Shown: positions 37,924 through 46,806 of the stretch, in pieces
How positions within the stretch are numbered: position 1 is the stretch's first letter
Layout of the letters: every line of letters begins with the position of its first letter
Assembly: GCA_024636675.1 (NCBI GenBank)
Contig: JAGXGM010000028.1
Location: forward strand, 1 to 64,000
Direction of reading: 5' to 3'
DNA from: Hydrogenophilales bacterium
GTDB taxonomy: Bacteria; Pseudomonadota; Gammaproteobacteria; Burkholderiales; Thiobacillaceae
Length of the DNA: 64,000 nt
Made by a program: the position numbers and the translations under genes
Notes under the pieces: generated by a model
Database searches by the model: none
Seen by the model: only the letters and a program-made list of their open reading frames with translations
Told to the model about the DNA's origin: nothing

Positions 37924-38496
37924 TCAAAACAGCTCGATATCGCCGCTGTCCATATGACGCTGGTTCACTGTGCTGCGCACGCCGCCTGCCCGTTCGGTAC
38001 GGCATGCTCCCACCCGGTCACTGATTTGACCTAGTGCCTCCAGCAAGACTTCATTGTTACTTTCCGGCAGAACCGATCCATTGGTATCGAGTGCGCTAAA
38101 CACGTCGCGCAGCCCGGCCAGGTGCTGCGCCATGCGACTGATCAGCTGGCTGGTCATGTCCTGGAATTGCAAGCCGGTCACCGCGGCGGCGACATGCTGC
38201 TTGATCTCGTCACGCAGCGCTTCGAAGCGCGCGGTGGACGCGGCCGACGGCATGCCGTCCGCCAGCAATCCGTCCAACGCCTCCTGCTGCTGGTCGACGG
38301 CATGATGGATCGCCATGAAGCTCGCACACAGTTTTTTGATGGCCTCGTCCAGCAATACGTCCATCTGCACCAGATCGCGCTCCACTTCGGCCAGATGCTG
38401 GTCGCCGTGCGCCGAGACCCCGGACAGCAGTTGTAGCACCTGCAGGTTGAGACGTTCGCTGGCCGGGGTCTCGTTGGTTGCCATGGGGGCATTCAC
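37924..38496 (-). CDS. CheZ-like protein (putative second CheY-P phosphatase)
   Basis: A 190-residue, largely helical protein. The segment LQFQDMTSQLISRM lines up with the CheZ active-site helix (AQDFQDLTGQVIRK in the CheZ of this window), keeping the catalytic Asp and Gln. The C-terminus MDSGDIELF is acidic with a final aromatic residue, as in CheZ's CheY-binding tail, though the sequence differs. Upstream helices are unlike CheZ. The 4-base overlap with flgL and position just before cheY and cheA support a chemotaxis role. Function is inferred; a structural or CheY-docking role without phosphatase activity is also possible. Confidence 0.7.
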   Translation of the reverse strand: MNAPMATNETPASERLNLQVLQLLSGVSAHGDQHLAEVERDLVQMDVLLDEAIKKLCASFMAIHHAVDQQQEALDGLLADGMPSAASTARFEALRDEIKQHVAAAVTGLQFQDMTSQLISRMAQHLAGLRDVFSALDTNGSVLPESNNEVLLEALGQISDRVGACRTERAGGVRSTVNQRHMDSGDIELF

Positions 38497-39395
38497 AGGA
38501 ATTTGAATAGCGACAGGCCCGAGACTGTCACGAAGGAGCGCTGGGCGGCTTCGAGCGTGAACTGCTGCTGCGAGAGCCGCGTCAGCGCCTCGTTGTAGTC
38601 GAGGTCCTGCAGATCGGACAGGACCTGGCTGTATTGGATATGGCGATCCTCGCCCGCATAGTCGAGGGCATCGAGTTCCTGCAAGCGCGAGCCGGCCGAT
38701 ACGCGGACCGTGAGCACGTTATCCAGCGCCTGGTCCATACTGGCATTGGCGGTTGCCAGCCCGGCGGTCAATCCTGCGGTTCCGGGTGTCTGCAGCAGCG
38801 TGATGAGATTACTCAGGGTGACGAACACGTCCTCCCCTCCGCCCTGGAACACGGTCGAACCGGGGGCAGTGGCCGCCATCCGGCGTGTGGCATCGACCTG
38901 CATCAGGCGTTGTCCCGCGTCGCCGTCATAGGTCACCGCGCCGGATGCGTCTTTGGAAAATGCGGGCGTTGCGGTCTGGAATCCGGAGAACATGTAATTG
39001 CCCATTCCATCGCGGCTGTTAGCCAGCCCCAGCAACGCATCCCGGCGCGCGCTCAATTCAGTCGCCAGGTAGCTGCGTTGCGTATCGCTCAATGTGTCAT
39101 TGCCGGCAGTGGCGATGGTGGTTTTCACGTTCTGCATCAGCTCGGTCACGCTCGACAGCGTGCCTTCCATTTCGCTTAACGCGCTTTTGGCATACTGACG
39201 GTTGACACCGTGCTGGGCGTTGAGCGACTGCGACTGGCTCACTTCAAGTGCACGCGCGGCAGCGACCGGATCGTCCGACGGGGTGAGGATGCGGCGGCCG
39301 GAGGCGATCTGCTGCTGCGTCCTGGCAAGGCCGGACTGCAGTTCGCCAAGTTGGGCCGCGCCGGATTCGAACAGGGTTTGGGTGCTGATGCGCAT
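38493..39395 (-). CDS. flgL: Flagellar hook-associated protein 3 FlgL
   Basis: The start MRISTQTLFESGA at 39395 is the typical FlgL N-terminus; the track ORF reads upstream into flgK. The 300-residue protein has the flagellin-like N-terminal helix (LQSGLARTQQQIASGRRI, PSDDPVAAARAL) and the matching C-terminal helix (EALTRLSQQQFTLEAAQRSF). FlgL joins hook (through FlgK) to filament. It follows flgK by 22 bases. Confidence 0.96.
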   Translation of the reverse strand: MRISTQTLFESGAAQLGELQSGLARTQQQIASGRRILTPSDDPVAAARALEVSQSQSLNAQHGVNRQYAKSALSEMEGTLSSVTELMQNVKTTIATAGNDTLSDTQRSYLATELSARRDALLGLANSRDGMGNYMFSGFQTATPAFSKDASGAVTYDGDAGQRLMQVDATRRMAATAPGSTVFQGGGEDVFVTLSNLITLLQTPGTAGLTAGLATANASMDQALDNVLTVRVSAGSRLQELDALDYAGEDRHIQYSQVLSDLQDLDYNEALTRLSQQQFTLEAAQRSFVTVSGLSLFKFL

Positions 39396-39417
39396 GATGT
39401 TCGTTTCCCTTCTTGTC

Positions 39418-41061
39418 TTATCGGCCGAGCGAAAGCAGCACGTCGAACATCTCGCTGGCAATCTGCATGACCTTGCCCGCTGCCTGATAGGCCTGCTGGT
39501 AACGCAGCAGGTTGGTCGCCTCTTCGTCGAGGTTGACGCCTGATTCGGACTGCAGCGAAAGGTTCGCCTCGGACAGGAGATTGCCCGCAGCGCTGCTGGT
39601 GACTTCAAGCTCGCGGGTTTTGTTGCCGATCTCGCTGACGATCTGCGAATAGGCGCCCTGGTAGGTGGTGGTGCCCCCATTCATGGTGTTGGCGGTTTGC
39701 AGCGCCCCCAGCAGCAGGGCGTTGCGGTTGTCGCCGACGGCCCCAGTGGTAGCGGCGGCGGCGATCAGCTTGGGATCGGTGATTGCTACGCTGAAGCCGG
39801 ATGCACCGTTGACAGTGGGACGGATGAGAAAACTGTCGCCCGCTGCGGGTGTACCAGACAAGGTTATAGTCAGCCCATCCACGACTTGCCCTGACGAAAT
39901 GGGATTAAATGTCGTGTTGTCCGACAGCCGGGTAAGCGTGTAGCTGCTGGTGCTGCCGTCGTAGGCAAGGCGATAGTCACTGGTAGTCAGCGCATTGACA
40001 TCGCTGATGGTGGCGCCAATCGCAGCGGTGCTGGTGATGTCATTGCCAGAACTTGCTGCCACCACCGGAGTCGCGACGGTGAAGAAAGCCGTTCCGGGAT
40101 TGCCATTGAGATCGAATCCGGCCTGGTGCTGTGCATTGAAGGTGCTGGCCAGCCCGATGGCAACCCGCCCCAAGGCATTCTGCGCGGGTTCCAGTGTCTG
40201 GCTACGGAACTCGAGCACGCCCCCCAACTTGCCGCCGCCAAGGCTTGCATTGCCCACCACGACGGGGCCATTGGCGGTCTGGTAGGCCACCTCGATTTTT
40301 TCGGGGTCGGTGGGCGAGGCGACGGTGGTGAGCGAGAAGGCGCTCACCCCGACCACCAGCGGCTGACCATTGCCGATGAAAACGTTGTAGCCGCCGTCGC
40401 CCTGCTTGACGACCGTTGTCTTGATTTCCTTGTTGAGGTCGAGAATCAGCTGGTCGCGCTGGTCGAGCAGGTCGTTAGGCGGCTGGCCGGTCGCACCCTG
40501 GGCACGGCCAATGGCATCGTTCAGTTGTGCAATCTGCTTCGCATAGCTGTTGATGGCGCTGACGCTCGACGTGATCTGGCTGTTGACGCCCTGCTCGATC
40601 TCATCGAGCCGCCCGGCCAGGCTCTGGAATCGCGCCGCCAGAGTCTCAGCCGACGATAGCGCCGCCTGGCGCGCTGGAATCATCGAGGGATTGGAAGCCA
40701 TCTCCTGCACGCCGCTGAAGAAGCCTTGCAAGGCAGGTGACAGGCCGGACGCGGGGTCGGCCAGCATGTTGTCGATCTGCTTGATCTGGGCGTAATAGCT
40801 GTCGAGTCCGCTTTTCGAGGTCTGCGCAGTGCGCACCTGGCTGCCGAGGAATTCGCTGTAAATCCGCTTGACCGTGGAAATCTCCGTGCCCTGCCCCATG
40901 AAGCCGAAGCCGTAACTCTGTGCCTGGGCCGCATTCTGCACCACGACCTGGCGGTTGTACCCCGGGGTCGCAGCGTTGGCGATGTTGTGGCCAGTCGTGC
41001 TGAGCCCTACCTGCGCGGCTGCAAGTGCACTCTGGCCGATGCTGAGGATGCTGGATGCCAT
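39418..41061 (-). CDS. flgK: Flagellar hook-associated protein 1 FlgK
   Basis: A 547-residue axial protein. The N-terminal rod/hook motif is plain (LSIGQSALAAAQVGLSTTG, then ATPGYNRQ), as is the C-terminal helix (EATNLLRYQQAYQAAGKVMQ). The middle domain is variable. FlgK is the first hook-filament junction protein. The gene begins after a sigma-28 promoter in the flgJ-flgK gap, as expected of a late flagellar gene. Confidence 0.96.
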   Translation of the reverse strand: MASSILSIGQSALAAAQVGLSTTGHNIANAATPGYNRQVVVQNAAQAQSYGFGFMGQGTEISTVKRIYSEFLGSQVRTAQTSKSGLDSYYAQIKQIDNMLADPASGLSPALQGFFSGVQEMASNPSMIPARQAALSSAETLAARFQSLAGRLDEIEQGVNSQITSSVSAINSYAKQIAQLNDAIGRAQGATGQPPNDLLDQRDQLILDLNKEIKTTVVKQGDGGYNVFIGNGQPLVVGVSAFSLTTVASPTDPEKIEVAYQTANGPVVVGNASLGGGKLGGVLEFRSQTLEPAQNALGRVAIGLASTFNAQHQAGFDLNGNPGTAFFTVATPVVAASSGNDITSTAAIGATISDVNALTTSDYRLAYDGSTSSYTLTRLSDNTTFNPISSGQVVDGLTITLSGTPAAGDSFLIRPTVNGASGFSVAITDPKLIAAAATTGAVGDNRNALLLGALQTANTMNGGTTTYQGAYSQIVSEIGNKTRELEVTSSAAGNLLSEANLSLQSESGVNLDEEATNLLRYQQAYQAAGKVMQIASEMFDVLLSLGR

Positions 41062-41113
41062 ATTGTCGATGCGCGCAGGTCAGGATTGGAGAGAATGATT
41101 GCTATTGGTGGAG

Positions 41114-41140
41114 GAATCGGCAGATTCCCCGGTTTCTTGA
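41114..41140 (-). promoter_or_regulatory. Sigma-28 (FliA) promoter for flgKL
   Basis: On the minus strand: TCAAGAAA, an 11-nt spacer, GCCGATTC. Six of eight -10 positions and the TNAAG core of the -35 match, and spacing is exact. It starts one base after the flgJ stop and ~52 bases before flgK, separating the late genes flgKL (and possibly the che genes beyond) from the earlier flgB-J operon. Confidence 0.8.
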
Positions 41141-41141
41141 G

Positions 41142-42179
41142 TCAGGCGGTTCCGACCTGGCGAATCACGCTCATCAGTTTCTGCGCGTATTGCGGGTCGG
41201 TGGCGTAACCGGCCTGCTGCAGCCCCTGGGCAAAACCGGCCGCGTCGTGCCCCTGCGCAAGCACGTTCTGGTAGCGGGCGTTGCCACGCAGCAGGCTGGC
41301 GTAGTCGCGGAAGGAATCGGCGTAGGAGTCGTAGGCGCGGAAAGTGTCGACCTGCTTCTGCGGCTTGCCGTTGACGTATTCGGTGGTAACGATGTCGACC
41401 GTCTGGCCTTTCCATCTGGCGCCGGCCTTGATGCCGAACAGGTTGTGGCTGTTCTGGCCATTGGCGCCGCGGATTTCAGCCTTGCCCCAGCCGGTTTCGA
41501 GCGCCGCCTGGCCCAGCATGAAGCGAGCGGGAATGCCGGTGCTGGCGCTCGCCGCCTGGGCGTGCGGCAGCAGTTTCTGCACGAACGCGCCGACGTGGGC
41601 CGGAACATCCCCGGCACGCCCGGCGGCGGCCGGCAGCGCCGGTGCTGCCGGCCCTTGTGCGGCATATGGCGACACCCCGCCTTGCGGAGTTTTGGCTCGC
41701 AGTGGATCGGATATCCCACGGGCATCGATATCTCCTTGCGGGACACCGCCACTACGAACGGGCGTTGCCGGCTGCGGTGTCACCAGACCCGAGGCATACG
41801 CCGCCACCCCGCCTTGCGGAGCATTTACCGGAAAGCCCTGCGCGCTGGCTTCGCCCGGCGGCGGCACATCCAGCGCGGTGGAGAGCTGGCGCACCATCAC
41901 CTCGGCGAGGCCGATGCCACGGCTGGCCATGCGCTGCGTGAGCTGCTGGTCAAGCATCGAGGTGTACATGCGGGTCTGCTCGCTGTCGAACATGCCGTCC
42001 TGCGGGGTGGCCTCACGCATGCTTTTCATCAGCATGTTCATGAATACCGCCTCGAATTGCTGCGCCGCCTGCTTCAGCGACTCGGGCGACGCGTTCTTGG
42101 CATCGAGCTTGAGCTGGTTGACGCCCTGGACGTCAAGTGCAAATTTCGATGAGAGATCAGCCCCGCCGATGCCGTTCAT
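41142..42179 (-). CDS. flgJ: Flagellar rod assembly protein/muramidase FlgJ
   Basis: A 345-residue two-domain protein. The N-terminal rod-capping domain (QAAQQFEAVFMNMLMKSMREA) helps rod assembly; the C-terminal glucosaminidase domain (GH73 type) cuts peptidoglycan so the rod can pass, with the catalytic Glu in AALETGWGKAEI and the typical YATDPQYAQKL near the end. The linker (~120-190) is Pro/Gly/Ala rich and contains repeated PQGG(V) units from a DNA repeat. It ends the flgB-J operon. Confidence 0.95.
   Translation of the reverse strand: MNGIGGADLSSKFALDVQGVNQLKLDAKNASPESLKQAAQQFEAVFMNMLMKSMREATPQDGMFDSEQTRMYTSMLDQQLTQRMASRGIGLAEVMVRQLSTALDVPPPGEASAQGFPVNAPQGGVAAYASGLVTPQPATPVRSGGVPQGDIDARGISDPLRAKTPQGGVSPYAAQGPAAPALPAAAGRAGDVPAHVGAFVQKLLPHAQAASASTGIPARFMLGQAALETGWGKAEIRGANGQNSHNLFGIKAGARWKGQTVDIVTTEYVNGKPQKQVDTFRAYDSYADSFRDYASLLRGNARYQNVLAQGHDAAGFAQGLQQAGYATDPQYAQKLMSVIRQVGTA
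41669..41821 (-). repeat. REP-like repeat units inside the flgJ linker
   Basis: ACCCCGCCTTGCGGAG occurs at 41674-41689 and 41806-41821, each within a longer ~26-base similar block (GCATA...CACCCCGCCTTGCGGAG on the + strand). A third, partial unit (CTCCTTGCGGGACACCGCC) lies between. Each unit holds a CCGC-CTT-GCGG hairpin. On the coding strand they give APQGGVAAYA, VPQGDID and TPQGGVSPYA. Confidence 0.8.
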
Positions 42180-43292
42180 CTAGATGACCTCCAACTCGGC
42201 GCGCAGCGCGCCCGATGCTTTCAGCGCCTGCAGGATCGCCAGTAGATCCTGCGGGGTGGCGCCGATGGAATTGAGCGCCTTCACCACGTCGGAGAGCGAC
42301 GCGCTGCCCTTGAGGAGCATGACCTCACCCGGCTGCTGGCGGATTTCGATCTGCGACTGCGCGACGACGACGGTTTGCCCTTTGGAAAGCGGCGCCGGCT
42401 GGCTGATGACCGGCTCGGTGCTGATGACCACCGACAGGTTGCCGTGCGACACCGCGCTGGGGTCGAGCATGACCGCCCGGTTCATCACCACCGAGCCGGT
42501 GCGCGCGTTGATGATGACCTTGGCCATGGCTTGCGCGGGATTGACGTCGAGGCTTTCGATCGCGCCCAGAAAGGCGACCCGCTCGCTGACGCCGACCGGC
42601 GTTCTCACCTGGATCACGCGGCCGTTGAGGGCGCGCGCGGTGTCCGGGCCGAAACGTGCATTCACCGCATCGACCACCCGGCTGGCGGTGGTGAAATCGC
42701 TTTGCCGCAACTCCAGATTGATGCTGCCGGATTCGCCCAGAACGGTGGCGATGCTGCGCTCGACCGTTGCGCCGGCGGGGATGCGGCCGACGCTCAGGTG
42801 ATTGATCTGCACCTGGCTACCGTTGGCCGAGGCGCCGGCGCCGCCGACCACCAGATTACCCTGCGCCATGGCGTAAATCTGCCCGTCGGCGCCCTTCAGC
42901 GGAGCCATCACCAGAGTGCCGCCGCGCAGGCTCTTGGCATTGCCGATCGACGACACCGTGATGTCGATGGCCTGGCCGGCCTGGGCAAACGGCGGCAGTT
43001 CGGCCGTCACCATCACGGCAGCGACGTTCTTCAACTGCATGTTGACGCCGGGCGGCAGGTTGACGCCCATTTGCGTCAGCATGTTGGTGACGCTCTGAAC
43101 GGTAAAGGGCGTTTGTGTGGTCTGGTCGCCGCTGCCGTCCAGGCCCACCACCAGGCCATAGCCCACCAGCTGGTTGATGCGCACGCCCTGAATGGCAGCG
43201 ATGTCCTTGATGCGCTCGGCATGCGCCATGCCGGAGAGCAACAGCGCGGCCAGCATGAACAGGCGTGGAATGGTCATGGTGCCCACCGTCAT
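42180..43292 (-). CDS. flgI: Flagellar P-ring protein FlgI
   Basis: A ~370-residue periplasmic protein forming the P ring around the rod in the peptidoglycan layer. It has a signal peptide ending LSGMAHA, then ERIKDIAAIQGVRINQLVGY and VGLDGSGDQT, all typical of FlgI. The start at 43292 gives an ATGA overlap with the flgH stop; a second in-frame ATG at 43277 (MTIPRLFML) gives a more usual signal peptide and cannot be excluded. The gene abuts flgJ. Confidence 0.95.
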   Translation of the reverse strand: MTVGTMTIPRLFMLAALLLSGMAHAERIKDIAAIQGVRINQLVGYGLVVGLDGSGDQTTQTPFTVQSVTNMLTQMGVNLPPGVNMQLKNVAAVMVTAELPPFAQAGQAIDITVSSIGNAKSLRGGTLVMAPLKGADGQIYAMAQGNLVVGGAGASANGSQVQINHLSVGRIPAGATVERSIATVLGESGSINLELRQSDFTTASRVVDAVNARFGPDTARALNGRVIQVRTPVGVSERVAFLGAIESLDVNPAQAMAKVIINARTGSVVMNRAVMLDPSAVSHGNLSVVISTEPVISQPAPLSKGQTVVVAQSQIEIRQQPGEVMLLKGSASLSDVVKALNSIGATPQDLLAILQALKASGALRAELEVI

Positions 43293-43957
43293 AAAGGGAT
43301 GAAACTCAGGAAGAAACGCCCCAGCCAGCCCATCACTTCGGCCGAGTCGAACTTTGCGCTGGTACGGTATTCGATACGCGCGTCCGCCACCTTGGCCGAC
43401 GATACGGTGTTGCCCGCCTGGATGGTATCGGGCTGCACCACGCCCGACAGGCGGATGTATTCGGTGCCCTTGTCGAGCGCGATCTGTTTTTCGCCGGCGA
43501 CAATCAGGTTGCCGTTGGGCAGCACTTCGATCACGGTGACGGTGACATTGCCGCTGAAGGTGTTGCTTGAACTGAGCGCGGACTTGTCGGCGTACTGGGT
43601 CGACGACTCGGCGTTCACCCCCAGTCCCTGAAACATTTTGAGCGGCAGGCCGGCGACCGCACTGATCGACGAATCGACCTCGCTGTCTTTCGACGCATTG
43701 GACGATGCCTGCTTGCCGGCCTGGGTTTTCTCGTTGATGACGATGGTCAGCACGTCGCCGACGTGGCGTGCGCGCCGGTCTTCGAACAGCGGGCGATAGG
43801 CGGCCGCCTGATAGATGGTGCCATTGCTGGCCACCTGCGCGGGCTGTGCCTGCGGACGTGCCGTGGTCGGCTTCTCCACGATGGACGTTGGCGTGGTGCC
43901 GCAACCGGCCAGGCCCAGCAATCCGGCCAGCAGGATGAATGCGCGCGCGGGATTCAT
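43289..43957 (-). CDS. flgH: Flagellar L-ring lipoprotein FlgH
   Basis: The start MNPARAFILL at 43957 gives a 222-residue lipoprotein with lipobox LLGLAGCG. The mature protein has FlgH features: YRPLFEDRRARHVGDVLTIVI, then GNVTVTVIEVLPNGNLIVAGEK and YIRLSGVVQP. It forms the outer-membrane L ring. The long ORF in the track runs back through flgG in another frame. Confidence 0.96.
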   Translation of the reverse strand: MNPARAFILLAGLLGLAGCGTTPTSIVEKPTTARPQAQPAQVASNGTIYQAAAYRPLFEDRRARHVGDVLTIVINEKTQAGKQASSNASKDSEVDSSISAVAGLPLKMFQGLGVNAESSTQYADKSALSSSNTFSGNVTVTVIEVLPNGNLIVAGEKQIALDKGTEYIRLSGVVQPDTIQAGNTVSSAKVADARIEYRTSAKFDSAEVMGWLGRFFLSFIPL

Positions 43958-43965
43958 GGCAAGCC

Positions 43966-44748
43966 TCACAGCTGGGTCAGGCGCTGCAGCATCTGATCGG
44001 ATGTCGAGATCGCCTTGCTGTTGATCTCGTACGCGCGCTGGGTCTGGATCATGTTGACCAGCTCCTCCACCACGTTGACGTTGGAGGTTTCGACATAGCC
44101 CTGATTGAGCAGACCGGCGCCGTTGCTGCCGGGCGCGTTGGAACTCGGGGTGCCGGACGCGGCGGTTTCGGCGTAGAGGTTCTCGCCCATGCTCTGCAAA
44201 CCGGCCGGGTTGATGAACATCGCCAGCTGCAGCGTGCCGATGGTGGTCGCGTTGGCCGATCCAGGCTGCGTGATCGACACCGTGCCGTCGCGCGCGATGG
44301 TCAGGCTTTGCGTGTCGGCCGGAATGGTGATGGCAGGCTGCACCGCGTAGCCGCTGGAGGTGACCAGCTGGCCGTTGGCATCGGCCTGGAGCGAGCCGTC
44401 GCGGCTGTAGGCCGTGGTGCCGTCCGGCATCAGCACCTGAAAGAAGCCGTTGCCCTGGATCGCCACATCCTTGGCATTGCCGGTCTGCTGCAGGTTGCCC
44501 TGGGTGAAGATGCGCTCGGTGGCGACCGGCTTCACGCCGGTGCCGATCTGCAGGCCGGACGGCAGCTGCGTCTGCTCGGACGATTGCGCGCCGGGCTGGC
44601 GGATGGTCTGGTACAGCAGGTCCTCGAACACCGCACGCGAGCGCTTGAAGCCGCTGGTGCTGACGTTGGCGAGGTTGTTGGAAATCACGTCCATCTGCGT
44701 TTGCTGCGCATCCAGACCTGTCTTGGCAATCCATAGTGAGCGAATCAT
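43966..44748 (-). CDS. flgG: Flagellar distal rod protein FlgG
   Basis: A 260-residue axial protein with the rod/hook N-terminal motif ([20 protein letters not shown]) followed by [19 protein letters not shown], and the C-terminal helix with [19 protein letters not shown]. FlgG builds the distal rod. It lies between flgH and flgF in standard order. Confidence 0.97.
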   Translation of the reverse strand: MIRSLWIAKTGLDAQQTQMDVISNNLANVSTSGFKRSRAVFEDLLYQTIRQPGAQSSEQTQLPSGLQIGTGVKPVATERIFTQGNLQQTGNAKDVAIQGNGFFQVLMPDGTTAYSRDGSLQADANGQLVTSSGYAVQPAITIPADTQSLTIARDGTVSITQPGSANATTIGTLQLAMFINPAGLQSMGENLYAETAASGTPSSNAPGSNGAGLLNQGYVETSNVNVVEELVNMIQTQRAYEINSKAISTSDQMLQRLTQL

Positions 44749-44771
44749 GTCGGCTCCTTAATTAAGCGGGG

Positions 44772-45512
44772 TCAGCTCATGCTCAGCAGCTGCGCTGCCT
44801 TGCTGTCGTTGTTCTCGGCGTGCTGCAGCAGTTTCATCTGCATGTCGAACTGGCGCGCCAGCGAAATCATGCTGACCATGCCGTCGACGACGTTGACGTT
44901 GGAAGACTCCAGCGCGCCGCTGATCACCGTCACGTCGGGATCGGCGCCCGCCGGGGCGCCGTCTTTCAGGCGAAACAGGCCATCGTTACCGCGCACCAGA
45001 TCGGCTTGCGGCGGATTCACCAGTTTCATGCGCCCGATTGCGGTCAAGCCGGTCGCCGCAGAACCGTCGGGCACCAGCGAAATCGTGCCGTCCTTGGCCA
45101 CCGCGATATTGCGGCCGGGCGGAATCGACAGTGGACCGCCGTCGCCCAGTACCGTGAGGCCGTCGCGTGTCAGCAGCTGGCCGTTTTCATCCAGCTTCAG
45201 GCTGCCGTTGCGGGTATAGCCTTCGCTGCCGTCTGCGGCCTGCACCGCAATCCAGCCGTCGCCCTGCACCGCCACATCGAGCTCGCGTCCGGTGTGCTGG
45301 ATCGCCCCCCCGCGAAAATCGCTGCCGGTGGTGGAATCGACGACGAAGGCGCGGGTCGGCAGGATCGCGCCCTGCACCGGCACCGCGCGGAACTGGTCGA
45401 TCTGGCCGCGAAAGCCGGTGGTAGTCGCATTGGCCAGGTTGTGCGAAACGGTCGCCTGTTGTTCCAGGATGTGCTTCGCGCCTGACATGGCGGTGTAGAT
45501 GAGTCGGTCCAT
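44772..45512 (-). CDS. flgF: Flagellar proximal rod protein FlgF
   Basis: A 246-residue protein beginning MDRLIYTAMSGAKHILEQQA, typical of FlgF, with ATTTGFRGQIDQFRAVPV and the C-terminal SSNVNVVDGMVSMISLARQF. FlgF forms part of the proximal rod. It is 23 bases upstream of flgG in the operon. Confidence 0.96.
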   Translation of the reverse strand: MDRLIYTAMSGAKHILEQQATVSHNLANATTTGFRGQIDQFRAVPVQGAILPTRAFVVDSTTGSDFRGGAIQHTGRELDVAVQGDGWIAVQAADGSEGYTRNGSLKLDENGQLLTRDGLTVLGDGGPLSIPPGRNIAVAKDGTISLVPDGSAATGLTAIGRMKLVNPPQADLVRGNDGLFRLKDGAPAGADPDVTVISGALESSNVNVVDGMVSMISLARQFDMQMKLLQHAENNDSKAAQLLSMS

Positions 45513-45537
45513 ACGGGCTCCCTATCCGTTCAATCCA

Positions 45538-46749
45538 TCAACGCAGATTAACCAGGGTCTGCAGCACTGCATCCTGAGCCTTGATGGTCTGTGCATTGGC
45601 CTGATACACCCGCTGGGCGGTGATCATGTTGACCAGCTCGGCGGTCAGGTCGACGTTGGAGTCTTCCACCGCTGACGATTGCAGCACGCCCAGGCTGCCC
45701 GAACTCGGAATGCCGACCAGCGGATTGCCCGAAGTCGAGGTCTCGGCCCACATGTTGTTGCCCAGCGGCTGCAGACCATTTGGATTCGCGAAGTTGGCCA
45801 GCACCACCTGGCCCAGTACCGCTGACTGGCCGTTGGTATAACGACCCATCACCATGCCATCGGCGCCGATATTGAAGCCGGCCAGCCGCCCCGAAGTGAA
45901 GCCGTCCTGGTTCAGCGTGTTGACGCTGAACGCAGAGCCAAACTGGGTGGTGCCGGTGAAGTCGATTGGAAATCCAAGCGCGGCCGCACCCGTCGTCAAT
46001 GCCTGCGGAGGAATAGTCATCGGCGAACCGCCAGTCAAAACGCCACTGCTGTCAAAGGTGATCGTATTCGGCACGGGCGAGAAAGCAGCGCCACCATCCT
46101 GGGACGCATACACGTCCCAGGTGCTGGCTGCCGTCTTGACGTAATAGGTCTGCAGCGTGTGGGAATTGCCCAGGCTGTCATAGACCGAAACGGCAGTTGA
46201 GTTATTGAAGGAGGTCGGGTCAGTCATGTCGAATGCGGGCACCGGAACCCCACCACGGGAATCCAGGTTGAGCACCGCATTCACGCCGCTGGTGACCTGC
46301 GGGGCCAGGTCGGCGGTGTTGACGCTCAGGGGGGATGGCGCGCCGGTCGACAGGACGCCGCTGGCATTCGCCGTATAGCCGGTCAGCTTGGCGCCGGTCG
46401 GGTTGACGATGAAGCCCATGCGGTCAAGCTGGAACTGACCGTTGCGCTGGTAGGTGGTCTCGCCGTTGTTGTCCATGCGGAAGAAGCCGCCGCCGTTGAT
46501 CGCCATGTCGAGCGGGTTGTTGGTTGCGGTGATGTTGCCCTGGGTGAACTGCTGGGCCACCAGCGCAACCTTGGTGCCAATGCCGATATTCGAACCACCG
46601 GCACCCGTGAGTGAGTTGGCATAGACGTCGGCAAACTGCGCCTGCGACTGCTTGAACCCGACAGTGCCGGAGTTGGAGACGTTGTTGCCGATGACATCCA
46701 GATTCTTTGCGGCGGCATTGAGGCCGCTCAAGCCTTGCTGAAAACTCAT
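45538..46749 (-). CDS. flgE: Flagellar hook protein FlgE
   Basis: A 403-residue hook subunit. N-terminus: FQQGLSGLNAAAKNLDVIGN with SGTVGFKQSQAQFADVY; C-terminus: DLTAELVNMITAQRVYQAN. The central exposed domains (residues ~90-330) are Ser/Thr/Gly rich as expected. FlgE polymerises into the flexible hook whose length FliK measures. Confidence 0.97.
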   Translation of the reverse strand: MSFQQGLSGLNAAAKNLDVIGNNVSNSGTVGFKQSQAQFADVYANSLTGAGGSNIGIGTKVALVAQQFTQGNITATNNPLDMAINGGGFFRMDNNGETTYQRNGQFQLDRMGFIVNPTGAKLTGYTANASGVLSTGAPSPLSVNTADLAPQVTSGVNAVLNLDSRGGVPVPAFDMTDPTSFNNSTAVSVYDSLGNSHTLQTYYVKTAASTWDVYASQDGGAAFSPVPNTITFDSSGVLTGGSPMTIPPQALTTGAAALGFPIDFTGTTQFGSAFSVNTLNQDGFTSGRLAGFNIGADGMVMGRYTNGQSAVLGQVVLANFANPNGLQPLGNNMWAETSTSGNPLVGIPSSGSLGVLQSSAVEDSNVDLTAELVNMITAQRVYQANAQTIKAQDAVLQTLVNLR

Positions 46750-46806
46750 GTTCTGCTCCTTGTGTTGATTGCTAAGGGTTTAGCCTTCAGGTTCACGCTG
46801 CCGTAC

